A stretch of DNA of 12,983 bases from an uncultured Lachnospiraceae bacterium (GCA_905235345.1 CAJOLO010000027.1:1-12983), one strand, 5' to 3'; counted from the first letter of the stretch, positions 1-7,954 are shown. Program-made: numbers and translations. The notes: generated by a model not told the origin, from the sequence alone.

Positions 1-827
1 CCGGTTGCATAATCAATTTCAATCCCCGGCTGCACGTTGAATGCATACACACAAAACTGAATCCCCTCGCCCTTATCTTCAACAGAATAAGCCTCCATCA
101 ATACACCATCTGCCACCAGATTGTCATCCGTAAAAACAGGTGTCACTCTATATAATACATGATGTTGCGTGGTTTTCACATAATCCGCCACTTTATTTTC
201 AAATGGCAGCATCCCGACTACATTCATATATCTTGTCCCGGTTATCAGATTCTTCTCATTAGCATTCTCTCCCGCCAATTCAAATGCGATCAAATGACAT
301 CTGTTATAAAGATAATTGCCATCAATCAAATCATTGTATTTTACGGTATGCCATCCGGAAGGTCTTATGTTCCCGATAGATCCTCTTGATTCTACAGGCA
401 TTACATCGATACAGATATTCGCATATGCAACCCCACACCTTCCAAGCCGGTCCAACGCAGAATATTCTTCAAAGCCATCGACAATCTTTTCTTCTTCCGT
501 AAAAAACGGCACATTATCATGAACCACCTCATAAGGAGAACCTGAATAAATAATATCCAATTGTGACACTGCACTTTCATATGTTAATTCCTGTTCATTA
601 CTTTCATTAATTGATTCCTGTTCACTACTTTCATTAATTGATTCCTGTTCACTACTTTCATATGTTGATTCCTGTTCAGAAATAACATTGGATTTACCTG
701 CCGGTTCCGGCATTTGTCTATACAGAGCATCCTCTGTCGTACCTGAAAGATTACGATCAGCACCGCAACCATTCAGCAACAAAATAATCAATACCGAAAA
801 AATTGTAGATATGATTTTCGAAGTCAT
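1..827 (-). CDS. Lipoprotein DNA/RNA non-specific endonuclease, 3' end outside window
   Basis: This is a partial gene of about 275 codons, open to the left edge. The N-terminus has a short basic start, a hydrophobic run (IFSVLIILLL) and a lipobox LNGC, so Cys21 should be lipidated and the enzyme tethered outside the membrane. A Glu/Ser-rich repeat linker (about residues 50-85) leads to the catalytic domain. That domain carries YNRCHL (about 174-179), the family's variant of the DRGH motif with the catalytic His, followed by GENANEKNLITGTRYMN, which supplies the metal-binding Asn. It then has MLPFENKVADYV, YRVTPVF and NVQPGIEIDYATG near the edge. This matches the Endonuclea_NS_2/DNA-entry nuclease family, and probably only 10-20 residues are missing. 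ATG 827 follows AGGAAGAAGG at a rather long spacing of about 12 bases; an in-frame stop lies about 50 bases upstream. A nutritional or DNA-uptake role is inference. Confidence 0.87.
   Translation of the reverse strand, partial: MTSKIISTIFSVLIILLLNGCGADRNLSGTTEDALYRQMPEPAGKSNVISEQESTYESSEQESINESSEQESINESNEQELTYESAVSQLDIIYSGSPYEVVHDNVPFFTEEEKIVDGFEEYSALDRLGRCGVAYANICIDVMPVESRGSIGNIRPSGWHTVKYNDLIDGNYLYNRCHLIAFELAGENANEKNLITGTRYMNVVGMLPFENKVADYVKTTQHHVLYRVTPVFTDDNLVADGVLMEAYSVEDKGEGIQFCVYAFNVQPGIEIDYAT
574..681 (-). repeat. Four tandem 27-bp repeats in the nuclease linker
   Basis: Four consecutive 27-base units start at 574, 601, 628 and 655. The middle two are identical and the outer two differ at a few positions. 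They lie in frame within the nuclease gene and encode nine-residue units of the type ESSEQESIN. This gives an acidic, Ser-rich flexible spacer between the lipidated Cys and the enzyme domain. The units abut with no spacers, so this is not a CRISPR array. Copy number probably varies by slippage. Confidence 0.93.
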
Positions 828-1024
828 TTCACCATTAACCTTCTTCCTGAAAAACCCTGATATCAAATTACTTCATCCTTATAATTGAGTATGAGGCTCC
901 CCCTACTCGATCCGGCTACGCTTCTCTCATCTCGTGACCTTCTTTCACTCGATGATGAGCGGTCGCCAGGAGCGCGTTTCTGCAAGCAAGCTTGCATACG
1001 GGCTTCTAACTTGTCGCTTACACA
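828..1024. other. Non-coding spacer rich in inverted repeats
   Basis: I see no convincing gene here. The small open frames lack ribosome sites and recognisable protein. The stretch from about 887 to 1019 looks more GC-rich than its surroundings and contains several dyads. CTCATC (928-933) pairs with GATGAG (954-959) and has inner CG and TGA/TCA pairs. TGCAAGC and GCTTGCA (981-996) form a 7-bp dyad around two bases. GAGTA (887-891) can pair with TACTC (904-908). On the minus strand it would form the 5' leader of the nuclease gene if that gene starts upstream of it. It could instead be a dispersed intergenic repeat. No promoter could be assigned with confidence. Confidence 0.4.
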
Positions 1025-1061
1025 AAAAACTCGCAATATCCGAAAGGATTCACGAGTTTTT
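1025..1061 (-). terminator. Intrinsic terminator after the diguanylate cyclase gene
   Basis: A 9-bp outer stem joins AAAAACTCG (1025-1033) with CGAGTTTTT (1053-1061). An inner ATCC/GGAT stem (1038-1041 with 1046-1049) closes a four-base loop. On the minus strand the 3' arm ends in six T residues, and the hairpin begins 26 bases after the stop codon at 1087. The A- and T-rich flanks make it potentially bidirectional, but no plus-strand gene is seen to end here. Confidence 0.8.
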
Positions 1062-1086
1062 AGTATGATTATTTAATTACCGGTCT

Positions 1087-3417
1087 TTATCGATCCTTGT
1101 AAATACAGATTCTTTTCTTCTTTTCTTTCTTTTCAATATATAGGTTTGCATCTGCTTTGCTAAATACATGTTCAATATTAACCGACTCATTAATGACAAA
1201 CTCATGAATACCTATACTGATATTCACATAGTATGGCTTATCACTTTGATCATTAAATTCCTTCAAGGATGTCTGAATCCTTTCCCTAATCTTCTGTGAA
1301 AAATTCTCCTGATTAACAATCGCAAATGCTGCGAACTCGTCACCACCCATTCTTCCTACCACATCTGAACTGCGGAAAGACTCGGAAAGTACTCTGGCAA
1401 TCGTCTTGATTGCAAAATCTCCATCATCGTGCCCGAACTCATCATTAACAATCTTCAGATTATCCATATCAGCATAAACAGCTATTGCTTTTTTGCCATA
1501 ATATCTCTTATCATTGATAATCGAATTAATAGTCTGGAAAAATCCTCTTCGGTTGGTCACACCGGTCATAGGGTCTAACCGACTCATCTGATCAAGAATT
1601 TTATTCGTCTCAACAGACTTGGCAAGACTGGCCTCTAATTCTTTCTTAATCTCGTTCTGTTCCTTGATAATACTGATAGCTTCCATTGATACACTGACCT
1701 GACTTGCAACCTGCTGCACATACCCGAATGAATCCAATTCTGTTTCTATAAGTAACAGACCATATTGAATTTCATTAGAAAACAGTGGCAACACCAACAT
1801 ATCGAAGCGCCGGTCTGTAGGCATATATTTATCTGAAAATATCTCGTCGAATCTTGCTTCACACTCATAATCCGAATATAACTTAACAGTATCCCGATTA
1901 TGATATCCTTTTACATATAACTTCTCCGGCATATTCCAATTACTCTGGCCGGTATTGACTATACCATTTTCATAAATATAAATATAGCTGGATGCATATC
2001 CCATTCTCTGAAGCTTCAATATAACTGTCTCATATCGTTTTGACTCATCATGAAATTGTTGCTGTAACATATCTCGGGTAATATTCCCAAGTAATTTTTC
2101 ATACGTCTTACCCTGCTCACTGGTTAACAGATTTCTGGTTCTGACATTGCTTGTGAATTCTTCTCTCAAGATTGTGATTTTTTCCGTCAACAATAAACAT
2201 TGACTTGCGTCCTTAACATTGTTGCTGATATACCGGTATAATATCTGGTCAATCAGGAAAAGAGTCTCCAGACTAATATATCCTTTTTCATGTAACTGAA
2301 TATATTTTTGATATTCCGTCTCTAGTTCGTCTTCCTGTATCTTTAATGTACCATCCGGCTGCAACATTCCAAGATAATAATCACAATAATGTTTGAGAAT
2401 ATTAATCGCACCAATTTTCTCCGATTCATCATAAAAAATATTAAAATATTCTTCTACCAGTTCCTCAGCAAGGTATGTAACAAACTCATCTTTCGGAAGT
2501 TTACGCATATTCTCAGCAATTCGTTTCGCTATATTCTCATTATTACATCCGCAGGATTCTCTAACCACTAATCTGGAAGCAATCTGCTCATCCACATACG
2601 TTCCAGCAACCAAATCCGGACATGCCAGCACTGCCTGATATGCAACTTCCTTGGTATCTGCCCTTACAGATGTAAAATGCGGCTCCATCATAATTGAAAA
2701 TCGCGAATCGTCAAATCCGGTAATCAGTACATCTTTACCGGGTTCTAAGTTCATATTCCGTAAGGCTTCATATCCACTTACTGCCATCTGATCATTGGCA
2801 TACACAATTGCTTCTATATCCGGATTCGCTTTTATCAGCTCTTCTGTAATTTCCGGATAGAACTCAGTAAAATCTCCATATGCAATCAGCTTCTCTGACT
2901 CATCCAATCCATATTGGTGCACTGCTTCCTGAAATGCCTCTAATCGTTCGATCGCATCCTGATTCGTCTTGGGACCACTGACAAAGCCTATTTTCTTACA
3001 ATTATGTAAGTTTACCAGATGATGAACCGCCTGCTTGATTCCCGCTTTATTATCAAGCGTAATACTATGATATCCCTCTTCCGAACCAACCATAAGTAAA
3101 ATTGGAATATCTCCAAATTCCTTCAGAAATTCCTTTTTCTTTTCCGGTTCTAACAGTGAAGTTATCACTCCATATTCCAAAATCACTGCATCAAAAGATT
3201 GTGACTTCGGGCAACTGTAAAGAACGTTATACTGATAAAGATAACGCAACAATTCCTCTTCACTGGGCTTATTTTTAACATTAATAATACCCGCCGGCAA
3301 AACAAAAAGATTTGCATCTATTTTTTTGGCGGCCATCAATGCCCCTTCACAAATAGCATCGGAAAACTCCGTATCCAGCATTCCTATACATAATGCGATA
3401 TTCAATCTTCGTCCCAT
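1087..3417 (-). CDS. Diguanylate cyclase with cytoplasmic LacI-type sugar-binding domain
   Basis: Likely makes c-di-GMP from two GTP in response to a small ligand. Residues about 5-285 form a LacI/Peripla_BP_3 fold (LNIALCIGML, ANDQMAVSGYEAL, DVLITGFDDSRFS) but lack the DNA-binding HTH. There is no signal peptide or membrane segment, so it is cytoplasmic. A CGC motif follows at 289-291. Then comes a helical region, a probable GAF-like region (about 430-600), a short coiled coil, and a C-terminal GGDEF domain (about 608-776). The catalytic GGDEF is intact at 691-695, with the RSSD inhibitory site at 682-685 and metal/GTP residues in ADMDNLKIVNDEFGHDDGD. The start at 3417 is chosen because AGGA lies eight bases upstream; ATG 3435 (six residues longer) lacks a ribosome site but is possible. 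It has its own promoter, so it need not be part of the sensor operon. The ligand is unknown; a sugar is inferred from the fold and neighbours. Confidence 0.92.
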   Translation of the reverse strand: MGRRLNIALCIGMLDTEFSDAICEGALMAAKKIDANLFVLPAGIINVKNKPSEEELLRYLYQYNVLYSCPKSQSFDAVILEYGVITSLLEPEKKKEFLKEFGDIPILLMVGSEEGYHSITLDNKAGIKQAVHHLVNLHNCKKIGFVSGPKTNQDAIERLEAFQEAVHQYGLDESEKLIAYGDFTEFYPEITEELIKANPDIEAIVYANDQMAVSGYEALRNMNLEPGKDVLITGFDDSRFSIMMEPHFTSVRADTKEVAYQAVLACPDLVAGTYVDEQIASRLVVRESCGCNNENIAKRIAENMRKLPKDEFVTYLAEELVEEYFNIFYDESEKIGAINILKHYCDYYLGMLQPDGTLKIQEDELETEYQKYIQLHEKGYISLETLFLIDQILYRYISNNVKDASQCLLLTEKITILREEFTSNVRTRNLLTSEQGKTYEKLLGNITRDMLQQQFHDESKRYETVILKLQRMGYASSYIYIYENGIVNTGQSNWNMPEKLYVKGYHNRDTVKLYSDYECEARFDEIFSDKYMPTDRRFDMLVLPLFSNEIQYGLLLIETELDSFGYVQQVASQVSVSMEAISIIKEQNEIKKELEASLAKSVETNKILDQMSRLDPMTGVTNRRGFFQTINSIINDKRYYGKKAIAVYADMDNLKIVNDEFGHDDGDFAIKTIARVLSESFRSSDVVGRMGGDEFAAFAIVNQENFSQKIRERIQTSLKEFNDQSDKPYYVNISIGIHEFVINESVNIEHVFSKADANLYIEKKEKKKRICIYKDR

Positions 3418-3487
3418 AATACCATTCCTATTCATTCTATAAAAAATTTCCGGCTACTTTTTATTACAAAAGATTATAACTAAATAC

Positions 3488-3496
3488 ATTATATCA
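3488..3496 (-). promoter_or_regulatory. Extended -10 promoter for the cyclase gene
   Basis: The minus strand reads TGATATAAT at 3496-3488, a perfect TATAAT with the TGn extension. A -35 element 17 bases upstream is poor (TGGCAA), as is usual for extended -10 promoters. Transcription would start near 3481, leaving a leader of roughly 45-65 bases depending on the start codon. No terminator was seen between the preceding lipoprotein gene and this one, so readthrough is also possible. Confidence 0.6.
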
Positions 3497-3524
3497 TAGT
3501 ATAACTATAATTGCCAGTTGATTT

Positions 3525-5363
3525 TCAATATCTCCTGTTTCTAAAAAAAGTATCAAGCGTATTTATATCAAAAATCTCCTCTGACGATACGACACGCAGG
3601 GGTACCTCCATACCATCCCTAAGCTGTTTTAAGGTTTGCATAACATTGGGACCTAAAAGAGGCGTACACTCGGCGACAAAATTTACTTCGCCGGTCTGTA
3701 TTCCGTTTAGTGCTTCGTTTGTACCATCTATTGAAAGTATTTTAACATCTATCCCGGGCTTTATACCATACTCCTTGAAAGCTTCTATAGCCCCTTCCAT
3801 CATATCGTCATTGTGACAGAAAATAACGTCGAATTCAGCTCCGTTTTTTTCAAGGTAATCCTTCACTGCATTGTAACCCTCATCCCTTGTAAAATTACCG
3901 TTTATGCTGGCTATTATCTTAAAGTTGTCATTTCCCTTTAACAGGCTCCTGAATCCGTTTCCTCTGTCAATTGCAGGTGACGCTCCCTTTGTTCCTTCTA
4001 ACTCAAGTATCCTGACTTTGCCCTGATCCTGCATATTCTCTTCAAGCCATCTCATACATCTGGCTCCTTCTTCCACAAAGTCAGAACCCACAAAAGATGT
4101 GTATAATTCTTCAGAACAACTTACCTCTCTGTCAGATAAAATCACAGGAATATCCATTTGCTTTGCCTTTAAAAAAACTTCATCCCATCCGTCCTCGACT
4201 ACGGGAGATACTATAATGGCATCCTTTTCTTCATCCAGAAAATAGTTAAATGCCTTAAGCTGTTCCTCTATCGTTTCACAATCCTTAATCTCGAGATCAA
4301 TTCCATACTCCGTTGCCGCTTCCGAAAAAGACTGCGTATTAGCCCTTCTGAATGCCGTATTCTCATCTATCTGAACATAACCCACCTTCTTTATATTCTT
4401 CGGCTCTTTTTTTTCAGATTCCCGGTAAAATTCATCAATATTATCAGCAGTTACCACTCTGTTTCTTGTGATGATCTGCTTGGCACCTCCATTCTCTCCG
4501 TTCAGATAACCTACGGCATATGATAAGGCCTGATTGGCTCCCGTCGGGCAGACTATTGTAGCATCTATAATGCCTTTTTTCACCATATCAAGGCCGCCGC
4601 CCTTTCCCATAAATCCGTCTACGCCCATTATCTTAATATCATTTTTTCCAAGCTTTTCCGTAGCAAGTGCAGCGCCACATGCCATGTAATCATTCTGGGT
4701 TAGTATCAGGTCAATATCTGTAAGCAAATCCTCATTGCCAAGCAGGATATCCTCTGTCTCATCTCTTGTACCATTCCGGATAGTGATACGTGTGATCTCC
4801 ATATTATCAGGCGATGCAGTCTGAAGAAGTTCAGATCTCTGGCGACCTGTATAATTATCTATGATAATATTTAATATTCTGACTTTTTTTCCTGATGAAG
4901 CATTCGTCAGAGCAGATACCTCCTCAAGCTCCTGCTGTACCAGAATCTTGTCATCAACCCCGAAAAAGCAGGTATAATCAAACCCCTTGACTGCTCTGTC
5001 AAGAAGAAGAATCGGCATTCCTTCATTGTAAATATCCTCAACCTCCGGTATAAGCTCCTCAACATCTACAGGTGACACTATCAGAAGCTCCGCACCATAC
5101 TCTATGAGCTCCCTCATGTCTTTTTTCTGTTTCTCCACATCGCTTCCGGCATCCGTAAAGACAAGCTTAAGTCCCGGATACTTCCCGGCCTCTTCTTCAA
5201 GTTCGTTTTTCAGGACAATACGCCATTCATCCGTGAGGTTTGCCAAAGATACCCCAACGAGCTTTTTGACCATTGTCTGTCTGCTTTTTTCACAGCCGGA
5301 TAAAGTTGTAAACATCATTAAAACAGCCAGGATAACGGCTATCTGTTTTTTCGGCATCCTCAT
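3525..5363 (-). CDS. Sensor lipoprotein with tandem sugar-binding-protein domains
   Basis: A 612-residue exported lipoprotein: basic MRMPKKQ, a hydrophobic core, lipobox LSGC, lipidated Cys24. Domain 1 (about 34-315) is a Peripla_BP_4/RbsB-like fold (VGVSLANLTDEW, LLIVSPVD, LLLDRAV, LILTQNDYMACGAALA, IKIMGVDG). Domain 2 (about 324-612) is a second complete copy, clearly related to the YtfQ protein of this window: SPVVEDGWDEVF, LELEGTKGASPAIDR, FTRDEGYNAV, FCHNDDMMEGAIEAF, FFRNRRY end. Ordinary importers use about 330-residue, single-domain proteins, so the double length and the absence of its own ATPase or permeases suggest a sensor. The start overlaps the regulator's stop by four bases (ATGA) and has AAGGA upstream, so it is coupled to the kinase-regulator pair. 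I infer it presents ligand to that kinase, like XylFII with LytS/YesN in clostridia. A high-affinity auxiliary binder for the importer is an alternative. Confidence 0.9.
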   Translation of the reverse strand: MRMPKKQIAVILAVLMMFTTLSGCEKSRQTMVKKLVGVSLANLTDEWRIVLKNELEEEAGKYPGLKLVFTDAGSDVEKQKKDMRELIEYGAELLIVSPVDVEELIPEVEDIYNEGMPILLLDRAVKGFDYTCFFGVDDKILVQQELEEVSALTNASSGKKVRILNIIIDNYTGRQRSELLQTASPDNMEITRITIRNGTRDETEDILLGNEDLLTDIDLILTQNDYMACGAALATEKLGKNDIKIMGVDGFMGKGGGLDMVKKGIIDATIVCPTGANQALSYAVGYLNGENGGAKQIITRNRVVTADNIDEFYRESEKKEPKNIKKVGYVQIDENTAFRRANTQSFSEAATEYGIDLEIKDCETIEEQLKAFNYFLDEEKDAIIVSPVVEDGWDEVFLKAKQMDIPVILSDREVSCSEELYTSFVGSDFVEEGARCMRWLEENMQDQGKVRILELEGTKGASPAIDRGNGFRSLLKGNDNFKIIASINGNFTRDEGYNAVKDYLEKNGAEFDVIFCHNDDMMEGAIEAFKEYGIKPGIDVKILSIDGTNEALNGIQTGEVNFVAECTPLLGPNVMQTLKQLRDGMEVPLRVVSSEEIFDINTLDTFFRNRRY

Positions 5364-6151
5364 ATTTTTTCCTTCTTCTGTACATTCTTTCTGTAATCAG
5401 CCGGCGATATATTGAGTTCTTTTTTAAATGCCGTACTGAAATAATGCTGGGATGAATACCCACATTTATATGCAATCTCATATATGGGACTGTCTCCGTC
5501 TGCAAGCAGGGATAATGCTTTGCTTAGTCTGAGTCTTTGAAGGTACTCGCCAAAGGAGTCCCCCGTCTCCTCCTTAAATTTTTTACTGAGATATGGTGAG
5601 GAAACATGTATATGATCAGCAGTTTCACCAAGGGAGAGATCGGGCTCGGAAAAATGCTCCTTGATATATTGCCTTGCGTCTTTAATCTTTTCGGAATAGG
5701 AATTATCCCCGGAATCAATATTCTTTAGCTTGTCATAATTGTAGTCCTGCCATGTCTTTATCTCATTAGTCTTAACTCTTGTTTCGAGAACCTCTTTAAT
5801 ATCACTCATCAGCTTGTTAAAATCATCCTCATTAACAGGTTTAAGCAGATAGTCTTTTACATGCATGCGAAGTGCTCTCTGCACATAGGAAAAATCATCA
5901 TAACCCGTTATTACAACGCAGATACTGTCCGGAGATATTTTTGTCAGTCTCTCGATAAAATCAAGTCCGTTCATAAAGGGCATATTTATATCCACAAGGC
6001 ACACATCGGGATGTAATTCCTCGGAAAGAGCAAGCGCCTCCTGCCCATCCTCAGCCATTGCCACCACATCAAATTCCCCATGTTTTTTCACGAAGCTTTT
6101 CAACCCTTTTCTGATGATTGATTCATCGTCCGCTATAAGTACACTATACAT
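5360..6151 (-). CDS. AraC-family two-component response regulator (YesN type)
   Basis: A 263-residue cytoplasmic transcription regulator. The receiver domain (1-120) has the acidic pair DD at 8-9, phosphoacceptor Asp54 in LVDINMP, Thr82 in ITGYDDF and Lys104 in YLLKP. A linker leads to a C-terminal AraC HTH domain (about 155-257) with SLGETADHIHVSSPYLSKKFKEE, the first helix-turn-helix, and IYEIAYKCGYSSQHYFSTAFKKE, the second. The start at 6151 is chosen over an upstream in-frame ATG (6217) because AAGGAGG lies five or six bases before it and the receiver begins immediately (MYSVLIADDE). The longer form would add 22 residues encoded within the kinase gene. It overlaps the kinase by eight bases and the sensor lipoprotein by four. 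It is the expected partner of that kinase. Its likely target is the importer promoter, by analogy with YesN-like regulators. Confidence 0.95.
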   Translation of the reverse strand: MYSVLIADDESIIRKGLKSFVKKHGEFDVVAMAEDGQEALALSEELHPDVCLVDINMPFMNGLDFIERLTKISPDSICVVITGYDDFSYVQRALRMHVKDYLLKPVNEDDFNKLMSDIKEVLETRVKTNEIKTWQDYNYDKLKNIDSGDNSYSEKIKDARQYIKEHFSEPDLSLGETADHIHVSSPYLSKKFKEETGDSFGEYLQRLRLSKALSLLADGDSPIYEIAYKCGYSSQHYFSTAFKKELNISPADYRKNVQKKEKI

Positions 6152-7892
6152 CCCCGTCCTCCTTAATTCCAAGACTGATACTGACACAGGTATATTCGCC
6201 CTGTACACTGTCCACATCTATATCAAACCCTTCACTGGCATAGAGTTTTAATCTCTCTATAACATAGGTCATTCCAAAACTTCTCTGTTCACCTTGTTTT
6301 ATTTTATCGATTATTTCTTTCAGATTTGCGAGTTCCTCTTCTGACATACCCTGACCGGTATCATAAACCGTCAGGTATAACGTTGACTCATTTCTTTTTG
6401 TACTTACCCGAATAGAGCCACCCAGCTTTTTGAGCTTGATACCGTGATAGATGGAATTTTCAACCAATGGCTGCAATATAAGCTTTGGAATTATAATATC
6501 CATACAGTCTTCATCCGCATCGATTTCATATGAGAGCTTATCTTCATACCTTACACTTTGAATATAGAGATAATTTCTCACATGTTCAAGCTCTTCGCGT
6601 ACTGTTATATAGTCCTTGCCCTGAGATAAGCCTAAGCGAAACATATTGGTTAATGCCTCCACCATTTTCACCACATCGTCAGCCTCATGTTCTCTCGCCA
6701 TCCAGTTTATTGTGTCAAGGGTATTATATAAAAAATGAGGTTTTATCTGTTCCTGCAGAGACTTAAGCCTTGCAGCAAGGGTTCTTTGCTTCTCAGTCTG
6801 GATGTCCTCAACCAGGGTATTCATCTTATCCAGCATATGATCGAAATTGTCACCTAATGTACCAATCTCATCGTGATATTTAAGGTTGGCTCTGACCGAA
6901 AGATCTCCCTGTTCAACCAACTGCATCATCTGCGTAAGTTTCTGTATAGGTCTGTTAAATGATTCTGCCAGCCTGTTAGATATCCAGATTACAACCAGCA
7001 CCGTAACCACTGCACTGAAAACGGCCACCAGATAAAGTCTTGTTACCTTGTGTTGCTGCTCAATCAAAGAAGTGACGCTTATAAATTTCCAACCACACTC
7101 TTTCTCCAGGGATGCACTCAACAGGTACTCAATTCCCTGAATAGATATCGTCTCCTGCTCGCCGTCATCAATGGCAAGCCCTCGGTCATCAATCCTATAA
7201 ACAATCGGATTAACCGGCGTATATACTATTTCTCCATTAGCATCCTCTATAAACACAAAACTGTTTGAATTTACAGAAACCGATTCAATAAGAGACTTCA
7301 GAACATCCTTTTTTATGTCCATGAGAATTACTGTCTTTTTACCTCCTATCTCACCTGCCCCCATAACGGAAAATATCTGATCCGCACTGTAGGCCTCATT
7401 GGTAATGACAATCTTACCCTCAGATGAGTTAAGGACTGCAATACCTTCGCCTTTATCGGGTGCCTTTATGAACCACTCTTCATTTCCCAGATAGTCCTTT
7501 GATATTCTTTTCATGCCCGTGCCGAGAAAACGATCGTCTTCATCCGCAACAGCAATTCCCACAATCTCCGGATAAGAATTGATGATATTCTGATGACGCC
7601 TTATAAGAAGTTCATCCGCATTCGGAAGGTCAGCCTCGCTCTCCATAGACTCTACAAGATAATCCGTCAGCTCCCTAAATATTCCCATATACACATCCAT
7701 TGCATCTCCAACCTGATGTGAAAGCTGGTCTGCATGCTGTGCAGTCTCTTTCTGAGCATCCGAAGTCATCCTGCTCACCATAAATACCGCCAATGCCAAA
7801 AGCGGAATGGTAGTGATAAGACAGTATGTCCATATTAGCTTCTTTTTCAGATTCATTCTTTGAATCAGACCTGTAAAAACGCCTTTATGCAT
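6144..7892 (-). CDS. Membrane sensor histidine kinase (YesM/LytS-like, HisKA_7TM-free type)
   Basis: A 582-residue kinase. TM1 spans about 19-40. An extracellular sensor region (about 42-284) contains VGIAVADEDDRFLGTG and LGNEEWFIKAP, typical of a dCache-type domain. TM2 spans about 286-306 and a HAMP domain follows (about 307-360). The His_kinase domain has the phosphoacceptor His386 in QIKPHFLYNTLD. The ATPase part shows the N box LVENSIYHG (Asn479), G1 box DTGQGM (511-516) and a diverged second glycine box SFGMTYVIERLKLY. It should phosphorylate the adjacent AraC regulator. The 88-base gap after yjfF contains a hairpin and a TATAAT, so expression may be partly independent of the importer. 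No ribosome site precedes ATG 7892; ATG 7856 (residue 13, MNLKKKLIW) is an alternative start but also has only a weak site. Confidence 0.94.
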   Translation of the reverse strand: MHKGVFTGLIQRMNLKKKLIWTYCLITTIPLLALAVFMVSRMTSDAQKETAQHADQLSHQVGDAMDVYMGIFRELTDYLVESMESEADLPNADELLIRRHQNIINSYPEIVGIAVADEDDRFLGTGMKRISKDYLGNEEWFIKAPDKGEGIAVLNSSEGKIVITNEAYSADQIFSVMGAGEIGGKKTVILMDIKKDVLKSLIESVSVNSNSFVFIEDANGEIVYTPVNPIVYRIDDRGLAIDDGEQETISIQGIEYLLSASLEKECGWKFISVTSLIEQQHKVTRLYLVAVFSAVVTVLVVIWISNRLAESFNRPIQKLTQMMQLVEQGDLSVRANLKYHDEIGTLGDNFDHMLDKMNTLVEDIQTEKQRTLAARLKSLQEQIKPHFLYNTLDTINWMAREHEADDVVKMVEALTNMFRLGLSQGKDYITVREELEHVRNYLYIQSVRYEDKLSYEIDADEDCMDIIIPKLILQPLVENSIYHGIKLKKLGGSIRVSTKRNESTLYLTVYDTGQGMSEEELANLKEIIDKIKQGEQRSFGMTYVIERLKLYASEGFDIDVDSVQGEYTCVSISLGIKEDGDV

Positions 7893-7910
7893 AAAACAAC
7901 AATAGGACTA

Positions 7911-7936
7911 CCATGCTGCTAATGAAAGCAGCACGG
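7911..7936 (-). promoter_or_regulatory. Intercistronic hairpin before the kinase gene
   Basis: On the minus strand CCGTGCTGCT (7936-7927) pairs with AGCAGCATGG (7920-7911) over ten base pairs around a six-base loop. One pair is G-U in minus-strand RNA but would be an A-C mismatch in plus-strand RNA, which fits an RNA structure made by this operon. No T tract follows directly, so it looks more like an mRNA-processing, stability or partial-termination element than a simple terminator. It ends about 18 bases before the kinase start. Confidence 0.5.
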
Positions 7937-7954
7937 CAATCCTTAAATCCCCCT

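Noticed and set aside
574..681. Possible short CRISPR array
   Set aside because: The 27-base units are directly adjacent with no spacers, and they are coding.
584..772. Minus-strand 62-codon frame with NRNQLMKVV repeats
   Set aside because: It is the same 27-base repeat read in another frame. The true frame is the longer nuclease gene with a lipobox, catalytic motif and no internal stops.
885..1076. Plus-strand 63-codon frame across the structured spacer
   Set aside because: No ribosome site and no recognisable protein. It runs through the dyads and the terminator.
3511..3816. Plus-strand 101-codon frame opposite the end of the sensor lipoprotein
   Set aside because: It is antisense to a well-supported domain and has no family resemblance or ribosome site.
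6152..6217. Longer N-terminus for the response regulator
   Set aside because: The extra 22 residues lie within the kinase gene and precede a receiver domain that starts normally at 6151, where a strong AAGGAGG site is present.
7886..7914. Second possible leader peptide (MVVLLLFYA) overlapping the kinase start
   Set aside because: It resembles the ytfR arrangement but has no ribosome site, and its ATG lies inside the hairpin stem.
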